From positions 5,022,001 to 5,086,000 of the forward strand of contig CAVNZM010000003.1 of NCBI GenBank assembly GCA_963693365.1: DNA of 64,000 nt. Reading direction: 5' to 3'. The stretch is from Amoebidium appalachense (lineage: Eukaryota > Ichthyosporea). Made by a program: the position numbers and the translations under genes. Numbering within the stretch: the first letter of the stretch is position 1; every line of letters begins with the position of its first letter. Under the pieces are notes generated by a model. It was not told the origin of the DNA, ran no database searches, and saw nothing but the letters and a program-made list of their open reading frames with translations. Below are positions 1-63,870 of this stretch, one piece after another.

Positions 1-350
1 CCCGCCACCCCTCCCCCCCCCTTCCCCCACATACACACCCCCTCTCCCCCCCCCCCCCCCCCCCCCCCTCCCCCCTCCATCCCTTTAGAATTACCAGTCG
101 CTTGCCTCCCCTTCTTGCGGCATCTCCGAGATTTGCTGCTCCCCCCCTCCCCCCTCCCCCTCCCCCCCCCCCTCCACCATCTCTCCCTCTTCCTGTTATT
201 AAGAAGAAATAACTTGAAGAGGGAGAGGGGGGTAGGGAAAGGGGGGCAAGGGAGGGGCTTCTCGTAAGGGTGGTAGTTTCGAAACGCTCCCCCATTCACG
301 TGACCTCCGGGGGGGTTGGGGTGAGGACCCGTTCACATACACACACATAC

Positions 351-403
351 AAACAAAGAAAAACTGTTCGTTTTCCCCCTTCCCGAACAGTTTTTCTTTG
401 TTT
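351..403. repeat. Perfect 20-bp hairpin
   Basis: Bases 351-370 (ending CTGTTCG) are exactly reverse complementary to 384-403 (starting CGAACAG), with a 13-base pyrimidine loop between them. It lies inside the larger inverted repeat. Confidence 0.85.
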
Positions 404-511
404 TAAATAGGCACGTGCACGTGCACGATGTAGCCACGTTGGTGTCGGTACCAGTATAAATCCTTGGTTTGTGTGCAATTCCTTTTCGTTTTCTTCCTTC
501 CACACACACAC

Positions 512-821
<310 letters not shown>

Positions 822-2000
822 CGGGTCCTCACCCCAACCCCCCCGGAGGTCACGTGAATGGGGGAGCGTTTCGAAACTACCACCCATACGAGAAGCCCTC
901 CCCCCCCCCCCCCCCCCCCCCCCCTCCCCCCCCCCTCCCACCCTACACCTTCCTCCAGGCTCTACCCCCCTCCTCCCCCTCCTCCTCCTCCCCCCCCCCC
1001 CCCCCCCCCCCCCGCCTCCCCCTCCTCTCAACCGACGGGAGAAATGGCATGGTAAAATTAAAGGACACGAGGCTATGGTCCCCGAAAAAATAGGGGTTAA
1101 GATAATCAGACCACAGTCCCTTAGTACCAGGTAGACGGATCTTTTTCGGTCACCCAGTGTACATATAATAAGTATCACTTTCACAATATATGGGGCAGTG
1201 ACTTGGTGTAAGTCCGCCGATAAGATTAGGATGAGTCATGGTGATGTAGTAGACCTTCACTTGGTGAGCACATTCTTTTAGGTGGTATTAATTTAACTTG
1301 CGGAAACACCAATAAACACGGAATTCGAAACCATATGGCTATTTTACAGCATCATACACCTATAACACGCCAAAAACACCCACACTGATATTAATTAACT
1401 TTACCACATGTACACACATGCACACTACTGCAAAGATGCCACAAATTTAGTATCATCGTCGGCCAACCACTACTGTTTGCACATGTACCACGCTTGGGCC
1501 TGAAAACCGGTCTGATGACATAAAAATTACGTAGTAACACTACAAGGCCACTGCAGCGCGTTGCATCACGTGGGAATTCCTAGCCACGGCACTAGTGAGC
1601 ACATCCCATCTCCAGCCCTCCCTTCTCTTTTATCAGCACACAAAGTGACTCTTATTAGTGAGACCTAACCGTGGGACAAAAAGACACTGGGCCGCACAAA
1701 GTACGTGGTCTCCGTTTTCCGTTTGGACAGGCCCTCACGACGGCGGCTGAATGGACCAATCGGAAAGATATTTGAGCAGGGTAAAAGATCTGGGATTGCT
1801 TGACAGATACGAGGAAGAATTATGCAACGGAAGCAGCGCAAAGTCATTGTAACTCTAACTAAAATGCCGTTTTATATTTTTATATTTCATAGAGATCATT
1901 AAAAGCTACTCTGAGACCGTTTTGTTTGGCATTTGTACCTACTTCTCACCTTCCTTTAGATCACGAAAAATTGAAGAATTCCTTCGCGAGTTCTACTTAA

Positions 2001-2033
2001 CCAATCAGAGAGGATTATTTTGAGTTAACCAAT
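2001..2033. promoter_or_regulatory. Paired CCAAT boxes upstream of the giant gene
   Basis: Two copies of AACCAATCAG occur with the CCAAT cores at 2001-2005 and 2029-2033, 28 bp apart and about 400 bp before the start codon. Paired CCAAT boxes are typical NF-Y sites in eukaryotic promoters. The sequence match is direct; the promoter role is inferred from position. Confidence 0.4.
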
Positions 2034-2430
2034 CAGCACGAAGCTGAAGGGATATGATAACATGGCGCTGCTTTTTGAAGATAGATTGACTTCAAACGAG
2101 TTCTCTTATGTCGAAATCAGTTCAGTCCGTTTCAGTTCACGTTTCTGGTTTATGTTTTCATTACAACCATTTTCAGAATCTATGAAACGGACAGTAATAC
2201 AGTGCGTTAGGCATAGTTGAACTACTAAGCTAGGACGCAAACAGTAAAAGTAGTTTGAGTCTTTAGTTACGAAGTTGTTTGCAAGGACATACCAATAATC
2301 AACATATCGTTTGTTCGAGCCGTAGCGGTTGGGGCTTGGTTATAGTTTTCCCTTCGAACAAGTAATACACTACACATGAGCAGTTTCTAAAGGCGAAAAC
2401 ATACACGGCTCAGGCCGACCGCTGCCTTTC

Positions 2431-35653
<33,223 letters not shown>

Positions 35654-36315
35654 GCCCTATTGAGCCCACCACCCCCACCACCACCAGCTGTGAAAATTTG
35701 CATGGGGTTGAAATGGAGTGAGGAATGTGTACGCGAGCTGTATGTACGCGAGAATGATTCCAATGCACCACGCGCGGTGGTTGTTTTGTTGGTTAATGCT
35801 TGAGAGAGATACTCAGTAAGAGATATGTTTGAGAGATATACCTGAGAGATATGAAGGACTAAATTTAATCAACCGTTTATATAGTTGCTGATATAGCTGT
35901 GGGGTAGTTTGTAAACTACCCATGTTGAATAGTTAGGAGGTATTTTAATAGTATTGAGAGTTTTATTGAGGTAACATTGCATGCCTAAGTAACCGCTCTG
36001 CTTATGCACACCGTGATGAATGTGGATTTACACCATACAGATATCCGTAAATACGAAAATAGTGTTTGACATAATACCGAGTTTTCGGATATCTGCTTGG
36101 GATTAACCCCATTTATTCTCTATACTCTACGGTTTTCGATATATCTCATATATGGTTGCTGCTCTGCCCCGTGGCCTAGAATGCCATGTGATTCAGACCC
36201 AATCAGAATGGTGCCCTTGCACCCACGTGTATATTTAGCAGGGTCGGAGCCAATCACATGCTTGGTCCCTGCTGGCCCTTTGTTGCCACCTGAGCACCGG
36301 ATGCTCACCCCATGG

Positions 36316-36321
36316 AATAAA
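36316..36321 (+). terminator. Candidate polyadenylation signal of the giant gene
   Basis: AATAAA about 660 bases after the TGA stop. It is the first canonical hexamer noticed downstream; other variants may be used. Confidence 0.3.
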
Positions 36322-36517
36322 AATAAAAATGACGTGTGTTCAAATACAATACGATACTTGGCAGCCTGCATATAATACTTGAAATATGCTCGAGCTACCT
36401 GCTTGTGTTTGCGTGAAAACAATGTCGACTTTGGAAATCGGAATTCGAAACTTGCCTCCCCCCCCCCCCCCCCCCCCCCTCCCCATCCCCACCCCCCTTA
36501 GAATACGTTTCGAAAGT

Positions 36518-36552
<35 letters not shown>

Positions 36553-37396
36553 CCATCCCCCCCCCCCCCCCCCCCCCCCACAAAAAAAGGGTTCTTCCCA
36601 CCAAAAGGGATATACAGAAATGAATATACGTGTAATGTGCGTGATTGACCTGGGTGATCGCGAAGATAGTCTCTGCCAATAGCTGCACCATTAATTCATG
36701 CACGATCACAATTGACTTATGCCATGCATTCAAGAGCACCAATAATTCCTGCACAATAAAGACTTGAATGGGGAAGACCCCATGCCCAGGACGCTGACCC
36801 GAACCGTGGCCGGTGACTCGGATTGGTCTCCCACTTGAACGTTGGGCTGGGATGCCCAAGCGGCGCGCCGTCGACGTCAGAGGGCCGGTGCTGTTCATGA
36901 CGTCATGTCTTGCGGCCGGATGATAACAAATTGGTGGTGCTGCTTGACGTGGTCTGGGGTGATGGCTTCTAGGGGGCGGCCAGACCGGTGGACCGTCGAG
37001 GCAGAAAAATCGGAAGTAACCAGGATCGATCCTGCGACTTTGAGCTTGACACGCAGAGAATGATTGTCGGTAGTCCAGCCAACATGCAGCTAAATCAAAA
37101 CTGTAAAAAAACCGGTTAGTCCCCCGTATCCTTTGCACCTACATATGCAAGTATAGTCCGTCCTAACGTTCTGCCATGTCTTTCTGAAAGGAGGTCCCGT
37201 GGGCCTGTTACCCCTTACTATGCAGAATAAAAAAGGTTATTGAAGTCATACTTCACATTTAAATTATATATATACATGTATTTACCTGGGGTGCTTTAGG
37301 TTCAGGTTCTGGTATTGATATTCATATTTTTGTCTCAGAGAACTTATGGAATCGTGGAAAATCATGTAGCCATAGTACGTAACAGCCACTATGGAG

Positions 37397-37451
<55 letters not shown>

Positions 37452-38770
37452 CTCCCCCAGAAGCAGATTGCTCCCCCTGGGTCACTATTTAAAGAAAAAG
37501 GAAGTTACAGCTGCTATAATTGCCACGTTGTTGAAGACAGCAACAACAGTTACTGTGTACAACTCTTATTCATACCCCCTTTCGTTCTGAACGGCACGAA
37601 GACATGCACGGATGACGCCTTGAACTCTCCCGGTGATTAAACATTGGTGACCAGAGACACACGTGTACAAGCACTTGGTAATAGATAGCCCGCAATTTAA
37701 AAGAACACGCTAGATGCTAAAGAGAATGAAGCACATTCAAAATTGGGCCTAGGTCAGTGACACGAATGTAAACCAAAACAGGTTGAGGTGGAGGCGACTG
37801 TGGGGTGGGGTGGGGGGAGGGGGGGGGGGGGGGGGGGGGGGGATATAAACATATTGCCCACGTGACGGCATGAAACATGGAGTCTGGCAAAGCCCGAACA
37901 AGATAACCGTGACCCCCCAAAAAAACCAACACCCGAACAAACAAACGAAAAATAGGCAAGACAACCAAAGGAGAGGCTTTCCCTCCTCCCCCCCCCCCCC
38001 CCCCCCCCAACCCCCCTCCACCACCACCAGCAGAAAGCCAGAAAGGTCTATCTGTGATCCCCCTCCCGTCCCTCCCCCAAACAACCACCACCACCGGTCG
38101 CCCTTGAAAGTTAGAAGGGTTATTTGCCTCCTTCCCCCCCCCCCCCCCCCCCCCCCCCCCCTCTCCAACCACCCTACCACAAACAAAAACACAAAAGGGG
38201 GGACGAAGGGTCTGACGGAAAAGCTTGAGGATAGGAAAGAGGCCCACCAGGAACAAAACCATGATGATCCACTGTTGCATAAGCACAGCTCTTCCCCCCC
38301 CCTCCCCCCCCCCCCCCCCCCCCCCCTTTTCCACCTTCACCCCCCCCCCCCCTTTCCCACCACCTTCACCCCCTCCCCCCAACTCCCCCACCCCCCCCCT
38401 TCCCCCACACACACACACACACAAGCACCACCGCCGTTAACAGGCTAACAACAGTGCTGCCATTGGCACCCACCCAAGCGAGAGCGCTGACACCCGACTC
38501 GCGTGACCCGAGTCCCTCTTGCATGCAGCCCACCGAAACCAAAAAACTACAAGCACATACTGTCACACACATATACCCATAACCCACTAATGCAGAAGCG
38601 TGTGCATGAGCATGTAGTAAAGTGGCCAGCTTGGCCGTATGCATGCACGAAGAAACGAAGGCATGATAGGCCAGTACCGGCGGCTTAGCACGAACGTACT
38701 GATGTGTATGTAGACCAAGTAACCGGGATAACAAGGGTTGACACAAGCTTTACACAGCCACGGAGCGCAC

Positions 38771-38790
38771 ACGCACAAGCACAAGCACAA

Positions 38791-38823
<33 letters not shown>

Positions 38824-38836
38824 AAGGCATAAGCAC
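38771..38836. repeat. (CACAAG/CACAGG)n hexamer array
   Basis: About ten copies of a six-base unit drifting from ACAAGC to ACAGGC. Non-coding in context. Confidence 0.85.
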
Positions 38837-40101
38837 TCGCCTGTGAGCTCAGCGTCAGGAGGGCACTACAGCAAGCATACGCGTTAGGTTTCTTGCGCAT
38901 CACACGGCCTGCCCCAGATGTACTTTGAGGCATGGCTACGCATTATACCTTGTCCAGCAGGCGAAATCAAAGATCCATCAAGGGCCTTTTTTAGCTACTG
39001 CCCCACGGTCACAATACATCAGGAGGACACTCCAAGCCACACACCAAAAAAAAAAACTTGCACGAATGTGTGGATGGCAGGTCATCACCAGAAGGTTGAC
39101 AAAACTCACAACCAGCAACGCCGACTCGGAGGCCCGAACAAGGCCACACACGAAACTGAAAAAAAAACTTGGGCTTACACAATCAATGCGTGTGAAAAGG
39201 AGCAATCCATCTCCCTCATTCTCTCTCTTCTCTGTCTCTCTCTCTCTCTTTCTCTCTCTCTCCCACTCACTCTCTCTCTCTCACTCTCTCGAGAGAGCTC
39301 TCTCTCTTTGACTGAAAGCCTTGACGCACCACCTCTGTCCACAACGCGAGGAGTTTGCGTGGACCGGTGATACCGCCTACACCAATCAACAACAAATGAA
39401 CCAAGGGATTTTTAACACATTGTGTTGACTGGTTATAAAGGAAGTTAAAAACACTAGAGCTGGCTGATTGGATGTCGCTTGCGGCAAAGCCTTGGGGCGC
39501 TCAAAATTACTTTGGAAGCGGGGCAAACTTCCCAGAATCCCAGGCCCGGGCCGCCCGGCGAGTGGCCAGACCAGTTGTGCAAAAAAAAGGAAGGGAGAAG
39601 AAAAAGCATTGAAAAAATAGTCCTGCAGCCGTTAAATAATTTATTTATCGTAAACAAAATATACAGGTAGAGGGCTATTGATAAAAAATAGCTAACAGAC
39701 AGCATAGATAGCCGAGTCTTCAAGTCCGTAACACTGCCCCCGGCTGCGAAAGCATGTCACCTCAAACTTCCGGAAATGCTGGGGCCTGACAATTAACCAA
39801 AAAAACACTTTTAAACTGCCCTCGCATCCTTAAACTCTAAGATGATCATTTGTTGACTACTGATATCTGATAACATACAGGAAGATTAAAACTATTATTT
39901 GTATATATAGAGCTCTTTGGATATTTAATTCTTTCAAGCAATTACACTAGCCTTATTAGTTATGAGAATTTGCTTCGTTCTGCTCTTTCCAAATTCGCCT
40001 TTTTTTAAAGGGGGAATCCACTTGGGCTCCAAAGCAATCTGTTTCATTGGCTAATAATCATCTGCTCAAATTAACAGCCTCTCCAAACGGGGCGCCAAAG
40101 A

Positions 40102-40111
40102 CCATATATGG
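40102..40111. promoter_or_regulatory. Perfect CArG box upstream of the light-chain gene
   Basis: CCATATATGG, an exact match to CC(A/T)6GG bound by serum response factor and other MADS factors, lies about 130 bp before the start codon. An inverted CCAAT (ATTGG, 40046-40050) lies just upstream. SRF control of actomyosin genes is established in animals; control here is inference. Confidence 0.45.
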
Positions 40112-40242
40112 AAGGTGTTCTGCACCAGGCAAACAGCCCCAGTCATCAAGTCGCCCACAAAAACGTTGGCTTCAGACCCAGGACCGCAGTTTAGTCAGTA
40201 ACTTTTAAACTCATTGTCGTTCTTCATCTTTCTCCTTTCAAG

Positions 40243-41631
40243 ATGGTAAGTTTCAAGTTTTCTTCTCATTGTTTTTATATATTGCGTAGTTATTGGAGAG
40301 TGGCTTCAGCTACTCGAAGAAAGGGCTTGGCATAGTGGCAAGAGACCAGGCAATCTTACTGGGTGAATGCATGTTGTGTGAAACACCGCGGAACAGAAAG
40401 TGAAGCTCTGTGTGCGTTTCAAAAAAGTAAACGGACATTTACACTACTTACGTCTATGAGTAGTATTGCAAGACTTGACAAGATGTATTCTGTCTACTGC
40501 TGGTGAAAGCAGTTTCACACGGGAGATGATTGTCCGTTCTCGAGAGGCTCAATTCAAGGCTCGGTGCTTACTTGTACCCGAGCTAGGGGTAACATCAAAC
40601 AAGCAAACTCTCAAGTCACGTAAAACAGCTACTGATTACACAGTTAATTTCCAGCGTTTACTAATTTTTTTCTGACGAATTGTGGGGTTTACTGACCGTA
40701 TGCTGCCTCTGCAGTCTCTCTCCGACGATGAAATTCAGGCCAAGAGGGAGATCTTCATGATCTTCGACAAGCAGGGAGATGAGAAGATCGACATTGCAGA
40801 CCTCGGGATGGTGTTGAGAGCCATGGATAAAAACCCCTTGGAGGCAGACGTAAGTTCACTTTTGTCATTGGTGCTGCTCATGGCTATAGCGCGCTAGACA
40901 TCCCTGCTTCTTGCGACTGCTCCAGACCAAGCAGTTGGGTGGTTTGTCTTTGTTGAGGTTCTGGCTCGCCTGATCCGAATGTTATCTTTCCACGACCTAA
41001 ACCCTTCTAGATATGGCTGTGATGGCTGGTGTGCTAATGTGTAATGTTCGCTCTCAGATCAAGAAGATTCAACTGGAGCTTGATCCTGAGTGCAAGAAGA
41101 GAATCTCCTTCCAGGAGCTCCTGCCTTACCTGAGCCGCAACCTTACTGCACCGGGCACTACGGAGGAGTTCATCGAGGGCCTTAGGGTAACAACCAACCC
41201 CCCTTAGCCCCCCCCCCCCCCCACCTCCCCCCTCCCCCCCCCCCCCCCCCGGGGGCAACACCTTTTCCCCCTGTTCCAAATGTTATGGCTTTGCTTATGA
41301 GGTATGCCTTGACCATTCCCTTTTTCTGCTTTCCTTGCTATGTCCTGCACCGCTGTAGTTCCTTGTTGAAACATTCAAGCCCACTGGACCAGGTCATTAT
41401 ACCCTTTGTATCTAGTATGTGTCCATTTTCATTGAACGAGTTGTCTGATTGCAGGTGTTCGACAAAGAGTGCAACGGCTTCATGGCAGCTGCTGAGCTCC
41501 GGCACGTGTTGACCAGCTTGGGCGAGAAGCTTACAGATAAGCAGGTGGATACACTGTTGGCAGGTGTCGAGACAGACAAGGATGGTAACATTAACTATGA
41601 GGAGTTTGTCCGAGTTGTCACTGGTGCATAA
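40243..41631 (+). CDS. Myosin essential light chain (EF-hand protein)
   Basis: Exons 40243-40245 (ATG only), 40715-40849, 41058-41186 and 41455-41631 give 147 residues, the usual essential light chain length. All introns are GT-AG, phase 0. The C-terminal half carries the family signature: [17 protein letters not shown], then [20 protein letters not shown] and [12 protein letters not shown], as in MYL6-type light chains. The N-terminal EF-hand ([14 protein letters not shown]) is degenerate and the second is lost, again typical. The third loop ([12 protein letters not shown]) lacks key acidic positions; the last ([12 protein letters not shown]) is nearest to a calcium loop but begins with Glu. 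It should bind the first IQ motif of a myosin heavy chain neck. Calmodulin and centrin were considered and fit less well. Confidence 0.92.
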
Positions 41632-41935
41632 AGGAGTTAGTTTACCGAAATATATGCAGTGACAGACTTATTAAACACCTTAGACGTGACGAAGGCAGGT
41701 GGAAGTATGTCAGTAGTAGGCTTCCCTATCTCGTATCGATGTATCTGATGTCAGTACAAGGCGTCAATAATGCTCACAAGGAATGAAAGACCTACGATCT
41801 TTGCAGTGTTTCACTGTCAGGGCCACTCCAAGGGTAGCCGAACAATTGCATTTGTAATGCTTATGCTTCAATCCGTAACACGGAAGATGCTGTGGCTCTG
41901 TGCCTATGCATCGACCGTCATATTTATCTTACAAT

Positions 41936-41941
41936 AATAAA
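41936..41941 (+). terminator. Candidate polyadenylation signal of the light-chain gene
   Basis: AATAAA about 305 bases after the TAA stop, in unique AT-rich 3' flank. Confidence 0.5.
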
Positions 41942-42524
41942 CCCCACCTGAGAGATTGATATCCGACAGCTGTGTGGCCGTACGACAGTGGTTAACATTC
42001 CAAACCAACCCCCCTCTTCACCCCATCCACCCACCCACCCCCGCGCACTACATACTTGCAGAGTATGCTGCTTCGCTCTGATAGATATCGGTGGCCGTCG
42101 AATGTAACTGCACCCTCGGAGCTCCCACCCATCCACCTCAAAATGCAAAAACAACACCACCCCAAAACCACACGTAAACAGAGAGGCAGAGCCCCATCGA
42201 GGCCCAAAATACACACACACATACACCCCACGCACAAACAGCCAGCACACCCCGACTGCAGGCACACCCACAGGGATACACAGCCGTGCCGGCTATTAGA
42301 TTACTACACCGTAGGCACCGTGGCACACCGCATTCGTAATAGCTACTACGGCATCCTGTTTAATTATGGAGCATGGCCCCACCACCAGACCCCACCATAC
42401 ACCCATACCCGCCGTAAACACCAACACCACCGCACTCTACATTCCACTACCGTAGATGAACCAACGAGAGCCCGTGTTTAAAGTTTATTCGCAGGTGTGA
42501 GTGGAGGGGAAGCCTGGTGCTACC

Positions 42525-42715
42525 CATCGGCGAGGCTGGGGCGAAAACCCAGGGCCAAGTGTGTGCAAATAGGTCGGATTGGTAATGGTGTGTTAGCTTA
42601 GCTAATGGCACCGGAGCACCCTAGCTAGAATACGACCTATAGTTGGTGCTGGGTGGAAGACGGTAGTTCCTGTGAGGGGCACTGGGGGCCCCTTCGTGAA
42701 ACAAACGTGACAAAA
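42525..42715. repeat. Dispersed repeat copy B
   Basis: Diverged relative of 13275-13440. It includes TGGTGTGTTAGCTTAGCTAA, GAGCACCCTAGCTAGAATAC and GGAAGACGGTAGTTCC. Confidence 0.7.
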
Positions 42716-42846
42716 AAAAAAGTAAGTAAATAAATTACTTGAAAATGTCGAAACTATCCCCCCCTCCCCTCCTCCTCCCGGGACCCGAAAAAAATAACAA
42801 CTTTGATGATAAAAACACCCAATCCACCCACCCGGTAATATGATGG

Positions 42847-43036
42847 GCATTTAAATCGAATCCCTCTCGTACGTATGCTGACACATTCACTCATTGCATT
42901 ACTTCTCTCTAATGCCGTGGTATAATGTCGCTTTCCCATGTATTATTGGTGTTACTGCAGATGTACCCTTCTCCCCCTCACCCGACCAACCCCACCCCGG
43001 GGCCTCCCTTTTGACCCTGCCCTAGCTAGAAACACG

Positions 43037-43071
<35 letters not shown>

Positions 43072-43292
43072 CCCCCTCCCCCCTCCCCCCTTCCCACCCC
43101 ACCCCACCCCCACCACCACCACCACCACAGACAAAAAAAAAAAAAAAAAAAAAAAAAAACGGGGCACATTTTGTGTGCGTGTTGGAGTTTGCATTGTGTT
43201 GCCGACTAGTCATGAATCACTGCACGTGTACACATGTGCTTCGCCTCTGTGTATAACACATCCCTCCCCCTCCCCCCCCCCCCCCCCCCCCT

Positions 43293-43323
<31 letters not shown>

Positions 43324-43964
43324 CTTCCCTCCCTCCCAGGCTCCTCACACATACCTCAGCCAAAGGCTTGTATTTGCCAGGAGCCATTCAGTTTATACCA
43401 AGGGTAACGGTACTTGGGATGTGATTGGCTGGGATGGCCCAGTTTAATGCACACCGATATAATATCACGTGTTTCATGCTCTGGTGTGATCACGTGACAG
43501 CTATGAATAGGCATTTAAATCGAATCCTCTCGTACGTATAATGACACATACACTCAGTGCATTACTTCTAATGGGTGGTATAATGTCGCTTTCCCATAAA
43601 TTATTGGTGTCACTGCACATGTACCCTTCTCCCCCTCACCCGGCCACCCCCACCCCGGGGCCTCCCTTTTGGCCCTGCCCTAGCTAGAACACGACCCCCC
43701 CCCCCCCCCCCCCCCCCAAGCCCCACGTCACTCAAAGTCTATTTTGAATAATGAGAAGTTTCCTAGATTCCCGCTAGAAGCTGTCTGAGCTCACATTGTT
43801 CTTTTCTTTATAGTGGCACCCCACCACCACCACCACCACTACAAAAAAAAAAGAAAAAAAAAAAAAAAAGAGGGCACATTTTGTGTGCGTGTTGGAGTTT
43901 GCATTGTGTTGCCAGTCATGAATCACTGCACGTGTACACATGTGCTTCGCCTCCGTGTAACGCA

Positions 43965-44018
<54 letters not shown>

Positions 44019-44186
44019 CAGGCTCCTCACGCATACCCCAGCCAAAGGCTTGTATTTGCCAGGAGCCAGTTTATACCAAGGGTAACGGTATTTGGAATGT
44101 GATTGGCTGGGACAGCCCAGTTTTATGCACACCGATGTAATATCACGTGTTTCATTCTCAGGTGCGATCATGTGACAGCTATGAAT
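42847..44186. repeat. Tandem duplication, about 664-bp unit, two copies
   Basis: Copy 1 (42847-43510) and copy 2 (43511-44186) share GCATTTAAATCGAATCC, the GTATAATGTCGCTTTCCCAT block, poly(C) and poly(A) tracts, the CATTTTGTGTGCGTGTTGG block, GCCAAAGGCTTGTATTTGCC and a CACGTGTTTCAT block. Homopolymers differ in length and single bases have changed. Confidence 0.9.
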
Positions 44187-44380
44187 ACTGCTATGTGCCA
44201 GCACAGCCGGGAATGTTGATTTAAGGGTGGGGGGAGGGTATAACATACATGATCTATACTATTAATAAAAAAATTACTGATGTTGTTCTCTGCGTAAGAA
44301 TACGGAGTTGTAACGATTATGTTGGTGCGGCTTTAATTTAACACCCAGGCATACATATTTTATGTGAGCTTGAAGTTCAT

Positions 44381-44382
<2 letters not shown>

Positions 44383-44463
<81 letters not shown>

Positions 44464-44925
44464 CACGAGCGTGCGTGTATAGTGTCTGTGTGTGAGCGCG
44501 TTGCAATGATCCGTGCTAAAGTTGTTTTGTGGCTTGTTAAGTGTTGTGTAGGCGCTTGTGGGCACATGTGGAGGTTCGTAAGCGCGTAAGCGTGTGCACT
44601 CGCGGGTGATTTCTTAGAGTTTGTTGTCTGTTCAAAGCGTTCGTTCTTGTGCGAACTGTGTTCCATGGTTGTGCAAGGTTGTCCGCCCACTTAGACAATC
44701 ATTTACAACCAACAACATAACCTTGTCACACATCCACATATGCATTTAAAGTACTTAAAATAATACAGACATAAATTTCGTTCATATGCCCACATATGAC
44801 TGCACGTGGTTTTTCATACCTTCCTACTGTGCGTGGTTATTCATGGCTTCCTAACTTTCGACTCGAGGATCATTCAGAAGTAGAATTCCTTCAGACACCA
44901 ATACCAAGGGGGAAAACAAGAACGA

Positions 44926-44992
<67 letters not shown>

Positions 44993-45110
44993 CGCGCGCA
45001 CGCATGCACATGTGTGTGTTTGTGTCGTGGGGGTGGTGGTGGTGGTTTCGTTGGGTGGGTGGGGGGGGGGGGGGGGGGGGGGAGGGGGGGGGGGGGGGGA
45101 GAAGAGTTGG
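44383..45110. repeat. (GT)n microsatellites and poly(G)
   Basis: (GT)n at 44383-44452 and 44928-44985, each ending in GCGCGC, with G tracts at about 45061-45099. Confidence 0.9.
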
Positions 45111-45593
45111 CAGTGCATTGTGACGGGAATCTATGGTGCGATCCACCAAGGCAATAGTGAGAATGGGGGGAAGGAGGGGGAGGGGAGGGGGAGGATGGGG
45201 AGGAGTGATGAGGTAGGGAGGGCCAAAAAAAAAAAAAAAAAAAAGGTGACAAACAAAAACCGAAGTGCAAAATTGCAGAATTCTGTTATCCCGCATCGAT
45301 TCGGCGGTCGAGACAGGCGATAAGACGGGTGCCTCATTTCGAAGGGAACTCTGGGAGATGGATTCCCGGATGCTGCGTGGAAAAAAGAGATAGTTGGTAA
45401 TTGAGCAGCAGATATAATGGATTTTCGACCCAAGATACTCTACATTACCCATGTGTGCTGGAACTATCTATATTGCTTGGGAGCAAGAAAGGCTGCATCA
45501 GATCACCATGTGGAGCCCATTCTCCCCGCCGGAGAGTGGGGCAGGGGGAGGGGGGGGGGGGGGGAGGGGAGAGGGGGCGCGGGGGGGGGGGGG

Positions 45594-45830
45594 TTTTGAA
45601 TGCGTCAAAAAGTACGAAGTACACAAGAACAAACGGATAACACGATGCAGAATGCAAGCCATACATAAAGAGTATGCATAATAAGCAGAGCCCATCCTCA
45701 GGGGGGGCCCACGTCATCCACAGTACCCGAGTTTCGACCTATTCCCCTCGTTAACGAAACCCAACTCAGATACTGTTTCACTTGAACATGAGTAGGTCAC
45801 CCGTCTTGATCAGAGACGAGCGGGGGGGGA
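45594..45830 (-). mobile_element. Poly(C)-tailed short element, copy 1
   Basis: About 200-bp near-identical sequence shared with 51607-51807, 55452-55681 and 62286-62428. In minus-strand sense the body runs through CTCATGTTCAAGTGAAACAG, GAGGATGGGCTCTGCTTATT and TTCTTGTGTACTTCGTACTT to ACGCATTCAAAAC and then a C tract. No open frame; a SINE-like non-autonomous element is the best guess. Confidence 0.7.
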
Positions 45831-46098
45831 TTGTCGTGGTGGTGGCAGTGGTGTTGTGTGATATGGGGGTCCGTGTGTGTGTGTGTTTGTTCGTGCGCCC
45901 GGGCACGTTTTTGTGTGTGTGATTGTGTGCTGGCATGTATGCACGTGTGTGTGTGTATGTGTATGTGCGTCTGTGTGTGCGTGTGTGTGTTTATTATGTG
46001 TGTTTTTGTGTGTGTGAGAGTGCTTGTGCTTGCATGTGTGTGTATACGTGTGCCGCATCCTGTACTCATCGAAGGGGGGAGGGGGGGGGGGGGAAGAC

Positions 46099-63870
<17,772 letters not shown>

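Larger units (their letters stand above)
35654..40242. other. Intergenic region between the giant gene and the light-chain gene
   Basis: No exon with a recognisable protein is seen on either strand. It holds 3' flank sequence with AATAAA hexamers, C tracts including 54 consecutive C (37397-37450), a C-rich stretch (37980-38410), a hexamer array (38771-38836), a (CT)n-like run (39215-39305) and, towards the right, unique AT-richer sequence that should be the light-chain promoter. Confidence 0.5.
41632..46098. other. 3' flank of the light-chain gene, duplicated segment and unresolved 3' end of the kinase gene
   Basis: Contains the light-chain 3' UTR, a dispersed repeat (42525-42715), a 664-bp tandem duplication (42847-44186), (GT)n runs (44383-44452, 44928-44985) and one poly(C)-associated element (45594-45830). 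The terminal exon(s) of the minus-strand kinase gene should lie here. A candidate on the minus strand is about 45260-45373, which reads RESISQSSLRNEAPVLSPVS in one frame, but its phase does not match the preceding exon's apparent donor. Confidence 0.45.

Noticed and set aside
36120-36422. 100-codon minus-strand open frame
   Set aside because: Unremarkable composition and no recognisable motif; within the range expected by chance.
36395-37138. 247-codon minus-strand open frame
   Set aside because: No domain, biased Pro/Gly end from a C tract, no splice context or homology-like motif. Part (about 36985-37080) looks weakly tRNA-like with a GGATCGATCC box but does not fold as a tRNA.
40682-41631. 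Calmodulin or centrin as identity of the EF-hand gene
   Set aside because: The [13 protein letters not shown] and [14 protein letters not shown] segments, degenerate first EF-hand and missing second EF-hand match essential myosin light chains better.
45260-45373. Candidate terminal exon of the kinase gene on the minus strand
   Set aside because: One frame reads plausibly (RESISQSSLRNEAPVLSPVS) but its phase does not fit the preceding exon, and the in-phase frame stops after 12 codons. Left unassigned.
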